From contig NZ_JOFS01000039.1 in the NCBI RefSeq assembly GCF_000719285.1, forward strand, positions 4,787-68,786: a DNA stretch of 64,000 bases. The letters are read 5' to 3'. Of the stretch, positions 55,001 to 64,000 are shown piece by piece (the stretch's first letter is position 1; each line of letters opens with the position of its first letter). The translations under genes and the position numbers were made by a program. The notes under the pieces were generated by a model, which ran no database searches, was not told the origin of the DNA, and worked only from the letters and a program-made list of their open reading frames with translations. Source of the stretch: Streptomyces bicolor (lineage in GTDB: Bacteria > Actinomycetota > Actinomycetes > Streptomycetales > Streptomycetaceae).

Positions 55001-58000
55001 TCGACCGGTTCCTCGGGCACCAGGTCGGTGGGCATGGCCTCCTCGACGGTCAGGATCCGCTGGTGCAGGTCCGCGCCGCGGGTGCCGGGGAAGATCGTGC
55101 GCAGGACGGCGTGGCGGGCCGCGAGGTCCGTCAGTGCCGAGCTCAGGGCCTGTTTGTCGAGTTCGCCGGTGAGCCGCAGGGCCACCGGGATGCGGTCCAC
55201 GCCGGTCTCGTCGTCGATCCCGGCCGTCAGCCAGGTCTGCAACTGGCCTGCGGTGACGGGGACTTCCGCCTCCTGCGTGTCGGGTCCCGCCGCGGTGAGG
55301 ACGGGGCGGGCCCGGGTGGCGAGGAGGCGGGCGACCCCGGCGGGGGTGGGCGAGCCGAAGAACTGACGGATGGGCAGTTCGGCGTCGAACTCCTCGCGGA
55401 TCCGGCCGGCGAGTCGCATGGCGAGGCCGGAGTCACCGCCCAGTTCGAAGAAGTTGTCGTCGGAGCCCACGCGTTCGAGGTCGAGCACCTCGGCGAAGAG
55501 GCGGCAGAGTTTCTCCTCGGCTCCCGTGCGCGGCCCGCGCCCGGTGGCCCGGGCGGCGAAGTCCGGTGCGGGCAGTGCCTTGCGGTCGACCTTGCCGTTG
55601 CGGGTCACGGGCAGCGCGCCCAGGGCGAGGACGGCGGCCGGAACCATGTAGTCGGGCAGGCGCCGGGCGACGTACTCACGTATCCGGTCGGGGTCCGCCG
55701 TCTCTCCGGCCGCCGGGACCACGTAGCCGACGAGGCGCCGCCCGCCGGGACCGTCGTCGCGGGCGACGGCCACGGCCTGCGCGACGGCCTGGTGCGCGGT
55801 CAAAGCGGCCTCGATCTCGCCGAGTTCCACCCGGAACCCGCGGATCTTCACTTGCGCGTCCACGCGGCCGGCGAACTCCAGCTCGCCGTCGTCCGTCCGG
55901 CGGGCCAGGTCCCCGGTGCGGTACATCCGCTCGCCGGGCAGGAACGGGCAGGCGACGAAGCGCTCCGCGGTCCGGCCGGGCGCGTTCCAGTAGCCGCGGG
56001 CCAGGGCCGCGCCCGCCAGGTACAGCTCGCCGGTCGCCCCGGGCGGGACCGGCTGGAGGAAGGGGTCGAGCACATACGCCCGACGGCCGGGCAACGGACG
56101 GCCGATCGGCAGTACGGCCAGACCCTCGTCGCCGGGCCGCACGGTGTGCCAGGTGAAGCACAGGGTGGTCTCGGTGGGTCCGTACAGATGCCGTACGGCC
56201 ACCTGCGGGCAGGCGGCGCGCACCCGGCCCACCGCGCCGACGGGCACCACGTCCCCGCCTGTCAGGACCTCCCGCAGCCCCGTGAAGCACTCGGGGGTCT
56301 CGGCCGCGAGCACCCGGAAGGTGCCGGCGGTGAGGTGCAGCGTGGTGACACCGTCGGCCACGTACCGGCGCACCTCCCGCGCGTCGACCACGCCCGGCCC
56401 GGCGACGACCACGCGGGCGCCCGCCGTCAGCGGCACCCAGGCCTCGAACAGGAAGGCGTCGAAGGCGTGCGGGGCGTGCAGCAGCACCGCGTCGTCCGGG
56501 CCGAGGCGCCAGCCGGGCTCCCTCACCAGGGCGGCCACGCTGCCGTGCGGAACGGCGACGCCCTTGGGCTCCCCCGTCGAGCCGGACGTGTACATCACGT
56601 ACGCCACCTCGTGCGCGGTGACGGGGAGGGCGGGCGGGTCGGTCCGGTGCGCGAGCACGTCGGCCCGCACCGCCGCATCGTCGAGAACCACGACGCCGGT
56701 CGCACTCTCCGGCACCACGGCGCGTGTCGCGGCGGAGCACAGCACCGCCGAGGCCCCGCAGTCGGCGAGGACCGCCGCCACCCGCTCCGCCGGGTTCCCG
56801 GGGTCCACGGGCACCTGTACGGCCCCGGCCCGCCACAGGGCGAGCAGCGCCACCATCAGGTCCGGGGACCGTTCGAGCACCACGGCGACGCGGTCGCCGC
56901 GCGCCACGCCCGCGTTCGCGAGATACGCCGCGAGCCTTCCCGCCGACGCCCACAACTCCCCGTAAGTCAGGGCCTGTTCGTCCGCTACGACCGCCACGGC
57001 GTCCGGAGCGTCCGCGGCCCGCTCGGCGATCACCTCGGGCACCGTGCGGGAGGGTGCCACGCCGGGCCCGGCACTCGCCTCGGGGAGCTCCGGTTCGGTG
57101 ACCCGGATACGGCCCGTCGGCACGGCCGGGTCGGCCACCAGCTGCTCCAGGACCGCGACCAGGGAGTCGAGGACGGCCTCGGCGGCAGGCCTCTCGAAGA
57201 GATCGGGCCGGTACTCCAGCCGGAACCGGGTGCGCTCGCCGGGCGCGACCACAAGGGTCAGCGGGTAGTGCGCCGCCTCGCGGGCCAAGCCCTCGGGGCG
57301 GATGACCGGGATGTCGGGCGCGGCGGCCCGGCCCGCGCGTCCGGCGGGCTGCCGGGGGAAGTTCTCGTAGATCACGAGCGTGTCGAACGTCGCGCCCGGA
57401 CCGGCGAGTTGCTGTACCTCCAGCAGACCGAGGTGCTGGTGGCCCATCAGTGCGGACTGCCGCTGCTGGAGGTCCCGCAGCAGGTCGGCGGCCGGCCGGT
57501 CGCCGTCGAGCCGCACCCGCACCGGAAGGGTGTTGATGAGCAGTCCCACCATCGTCTCCACGCCGGGCAGGTCCGCGGGGCGCCCGGCCGCCGTGGCGCC
57601 GAACACCACGTCCGTGCGCCCGGCCAGGCGGGCGAGAACCAGCGCCCACGCGCCCTGCACCACGGTGTTCACGGTCAGTTCGCGGGTGCGGGCCAGCTCG
57701 GTCAGCGCGCGGGCGACCGCGTCCGGCAGCTCGCGGTCGACGTGGCCGGGGAAGACCGGCGGGCGATCCGGGACGACCGGCGCGACCAGGGTCGGCTCGT
57801 CGGCCCCGGCCAGCTCCTCCCGCCACGCGGTACGGGCGGCTTCCTTGTCCTGCTTGCCGAGCCACAGCAGGTAGTCCCGGTACGACGTCGTGCGGGGCAG
57901 CCGCGTGACGTCGCCGTCGCCCGCGTACAGGGCGGCGAGTTCGCCGATCAGTACGGGTGCGGACCAGCCGTCCATGAGGATGTGGTGGCTGGTGATCACC

Positions 58001-58416
58001 AGGCGGTGCCGGTGCTCGGAGAGCCGGACGAGCAGGACCCGCAGCAGCGGCGCGGTCGCCAGGTCGAAACGCTCGGCGCGTTCACGCTCCGCGAGGCGCT
58101 CCGCTGCGGCGCGGGCCTGCTCCTCGGGCAGGTGCGAGAGGTCCTCGGTGCGCCACGGCAGGGTTACGGTCCGCGCTATGACCTGCACCATCTGCGCTCC
58201 GCTGACCTGCCTGAAGCAGGCCCGCAGGGCGGCGTGCCGGTCCAGGAGCGCCGTCCACGACGCGCGCAGCCGTGCTTCGTCCAGCGGCCCGTCGACGGCT
58301 AGGGCCGACTGCACGGTGTAGACGTCGGGTCCCTGGTCGTCGAAGGCGGCGTGGAAGAGCAGGCCTTCCTGGAGCGGCGACAGCGGCCACACGTCCTCGA
58401 CTGGGGATCGGGTCAT
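52009..58416 (-). CDS. Terminal NRPS: C-A(Hpg)-T-X-like-dead A-TE
   Basis: 2135 residues; ATG 58416 has GAGGAGAG. C 1-440 (HHILMDG 144-150). A 455-940 with residues D653, A654, F657, H694, L718, G720, L744, L752, C753 and K942, i.e. DAFHLGLLCK, one change from the Hpg code DIFHLGLLCK. T: Ser996 in LGGDS. A second C-like domain 1050-1490 carries HRIAADE (1182-1188) instead of HHxxxDG, as in glycopeptide X domains (HRxxxDD). Residues 1510-1880 are an adenylation remnant: A3 is replaced, A5, A8 and A10 are lost, and 'YRTGDLAR' has become 'FRTGQRAR'. No second T follows. TE 1890-2135 has Ser1974 in GWSIG, Asp2001 and His2112. It adds Hpg, presents the peptide to P450s and releases it. Confidence 0.9.
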   Translation of the reverse strand: MTRSPVEDVWPLSPLQEGLLFHAAFDDQGPDVYTVQSALAVDGPLDEARLRASWTALLDRHAALRACFRQVSGAQMVQVIARTVTLPWRTEDLSHLPEEQARAAAERLAERERAERFDLATAPLLRVLLVRLSEHRHRLVITSHHILMDGWSAPVLIGELAALYAGDGDVTRLPRTTSYRDYLLWLGKQDKEAARTAWREELAGADEPTLVAPVVPDRPPVFPGHVDRELPDAVARALTELARTRELTVNTVVQGAWALVLARLAGRTDVVFGATAAGRPADLPGVETMVGLLINTLPVRVRLDGDRPAADLLRDLQQRQSALMGHQHLGLLEVQQLAGPGATFDTLVIYENFPRQPAGRAGRAAAPDIPVIRPEGLAREAAHYPLTLVVAPGERTRFRLEYRPDLFERPAAEAVLDSLVAVLEQLVADPAVPTGRIRVTEPELPEASAGPGVAPSRTVPEVIAERAADAPDAVAVVADEQALTYGELWASAGRLAAYLANAGVARGDRVAVVLERSPDLMVALLALWRAGAVQVPVDPGNPAERVAAVLADCGASAVLCSAATRAVVPESATGVVVLDDAAVRADVLAHRTDPPALPVTAHEVAYVMYTSGSTGEPKGVAVPHGSVAALVREPGWRLGPDDAVLLHAPHAFDAFLFEAWVPLTAGARVVVAGPGVVDAREVRRYVADGVTTLHLTAGTFRVLAAETPECFTGLREVLTGGDVVPVGAVGRVRAACPQVAVRHLYGPTETTLCFTWHTVRPGDEGLAVLPIGRPLPGRRAYVLDPFLQPVPPGATGELYLAGAALARGYWNAPGRTAERFVACPFLPGERMYRTGDLARRTDDGELEFAGRVDAQVKIRGFRVELGEIEAALTAHQAVAQAVAVARDDGPGGRRLVGYVVPAAGETADPDRIREYVARRLPDYMVPAAVLALGALPVTRNGKVDRKALPAPDFAARATGRGPRTGAEEKLCRLFAEVLDLERVGSDDNFFELGGDSGLAMRLAGRIREEFDAELPIRQFFGSPTPAGVARLLATRARPVLTAAGPDTQEAEVPVTAGQLQTWLTAGIDDETGVDRIPVALRLTGELDKQALSSALTDLAARHAVLRTIFPGTRGADLHQRILTVEEAMPTDLVPEEPVDEQRLADVLADRARRPFDLARHIPWTRHLLALSDTDHVLLLVVHRIAADEASVDVLLRDLATAYAARREGRVPERAPLPVQFADYARWERDLLQGEQARESLAGDQLDYWKDTLAGIDAELALPADRPRPQIASHRTGAVPLRLDAALHASIADLAESADTTPFTVVHGALVALLARLGAGDDITVGTLIPRRDDPALEGVVGPFAGPLALRGDASGDPTFTDLLARARETYQEAAAHRDVPFERLVDVLDLPPSLARHPVFQVMLDVRDDIADAWQPWELPGLRTTRLETGPRAGETDLSLDLAERYLSDGDLGGIDGRIRYAVDLFDEPTVTAFAHRLTRILEHACADPELRLSALDVFLDEDERRQAVDLGNATAAPLPDATAVDLFAAQAARTPAAVAVLDQRIPGMYEASMTYETLDALSDDVARRLVAAGAGPERVVVVALPPTLMLVIALLGVLKSGAACRFADPSRPWEDEDRNPPAALLCDAAGPVPADTGVPVVLLDDPVTDTEPAPDRPEAPAAQASRQEPGGSGEQLPRPGHPAVLLDSATHPGVAAVLSHRALVNQLAHRARTAQSEEPLRLDSRAPAADLLTPLLATLCAGGQVTLGPAQATPPGAGHGAAEMGGLWLEHDEGTGTDTTGEQAPAGRQVANTRAYVLDDFLRPVPPGALGDLYLAGASLARGYLGRPGTTGERFVACSFGPAGERMFRTGQRARRDATGGLTVRAGTDPATRRGRAGRRTGKTGGDLNVLLPLRPDGSRPPLFCIHPGMGLSWGYAAVLPYLPADVPVFGIQARGLARPDSLPGSIEEMAADYADEIRAAQPSGPYHLLGWSIGGTLAQAVAARLEELGEQVALLALLDAYPSSSAQSRMRGEEDGAADGYAVLRQDEGGIADLYRSTGLSEQSLANLEKVLRNMAGFTPHHTPRTFGGDLLLFVATEDRPADLPTTEAVAVWQPYVGGEIESHEIAVNHYDMLQPGPLAQIMRIVAEKLRKD

Positions 58417-58483
58417 CGCTTCTCTCCTCGGCAGGGGCATGGGCGGGACGTGGGCAAAGTGCGGGCAGAGTGTGGTCGGCCGG

Positions 58484-63651
<5,168 letters not shown>

Positions 63652-63654
<3 letters not shown>

Positions 63655-64000
63655 TTCCCGGGGCGGGATGGTCCAGGACCGCCGCGTCATGGTGGCGGCG
63701 TTGTCGTGTCCAGGGTCCAACTCCCGGTTGCCCAAGGGAGTGTCGGGGACGCGCACAAGGTCAGCCCAGGCATCCAGCTCACTGGTCAGTGCGGGGGCAA
63801 CGGCCTTCTCCGCCATCAGCTCGGCCCAGCCACGGAACGACGTTGCCACGGGGTCGAGTTCGGGTGTGCGGCCTGCGGCTGCGGCCTCGCAGGCGGCCTG
63901 GAGGTCCGGCAGCAGGATCCGCCACGACACCCCGTCCACCACCAGGTGGTGCGCCACCAGCACCAGCCGGCCCACACGGTCCGGCCCGGCGTCCACCCAC
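63652..64000 (-). CDS. Same NRPS, upstream part: epimerase domain, other frame, cut by window edge
   Basis: This frame encodes the first half of an epimerase domain: '[22 protein letters not shown]' and '[17 protein letters not shown]', up to '[11 protein letters not shown]' near 63,652. Comparison with the complete E domain of the same protein shows that about 95 codons, including the EGHGR and RTVGWF motifs, are missing before the sequence resumes at 'VRSVPGG' in another frame. Left as is, the frame would stop at 63,472. The rest of the synthetase lies beyond the right edge. Confidence 0.8.

Overview
The window is high-GC actinomycete chromosome and almost certainly Streptomyces. GC-biased codons, GTG starts and GGAGG-type ribosome sites are common. 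There are twin-arginine and lipobox export signals, a leucine TTA codon, and a dispersed G-rich repeat that I recall from many Streptomyces genomes. I saw no insertion sequences, phage genes or CRISPR arrays.

Region 1 (1-11.9 kb) is a carbohydrate-use locus: the 3' end of a GH38 alpha-mannosidase, a small companion gene, a three-gene sugar ABC importer, a GH3 glucosidase-type enzyme, a BadF-type sugar kinase, a GH-A clan hydrolase and a NagZ-like GH3 enzyme. The same 13-base site lies upstream of the importer and between the divergent kinase and hydrolase genes, which suggests one regulon.

Region 2 (12.0-34.4 kb) is mostly chromosomal housekeeping and membrane genes. It holds MurC, MsrB, ZapE, a PP2C phosphatase, carbonic anhydrase with a SulP transporter, an SPFH protein, a PhoX-type phosphatase, a Ser/Thr kinase, a NodB deacetylase, an ABC exporter and a Pth2-like protein. 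Its standout is a perfectly paired tRNA-like cloverleaf that ends 3 bases before the start codon of a 773-residue protein I cannot assign. There is also an MFS pump with tandem operators and a TTA codon, followed by a TetR gene that seems to start at ATC.

Region 3 (34.5-38.4 kb) is a four-gene MacAB-type efflux operon: lipoprotein, adaptor, ATPase, permease. It lies directly downstream of, and on the same strand as, the biosynthetic genes.

Region 4 (38.6-64.0 kb, running off the right edge) is a nonribosomal peptide cluster of the glycopeptide/complestatin kind. Prephenate dehydrogenase, HpgT, HmaS and Hmo make 4-hydroxyphenylglycine (Hpg). A twelve-gene minus-strand run encodes two NRPSs, MbtH, an antiporter, an FAD halogenase, two Oxy-like P450s, a ferredoxin, a free carrier protein, an acyl-AMP ligase, a ComA-like (phosphosulfolactate synthase) enzyme and a VOC protein. 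Specificity codes read from the adenylation domains give Tyr (then an epimerase) and Hpg as the last two residues. The last NRPS has the order C-A-T-(X-like)-(dead A remnant)-TE. The X-like domain carries HRxxxDE instead of HHxxxDG, which resembles the P450-recruiting X domain of glycopeptide synthetases. The likely product is a chlorinated, oxidatively cross-linked Hpg/Tyr peptide. The ComA/VOC/ligase/carrier group has no counterpart that I know of in such clusters. The upstream NRPS reading frame is broken by an apparent deletion of about 95 codons in an epimerase domain near 63,650.
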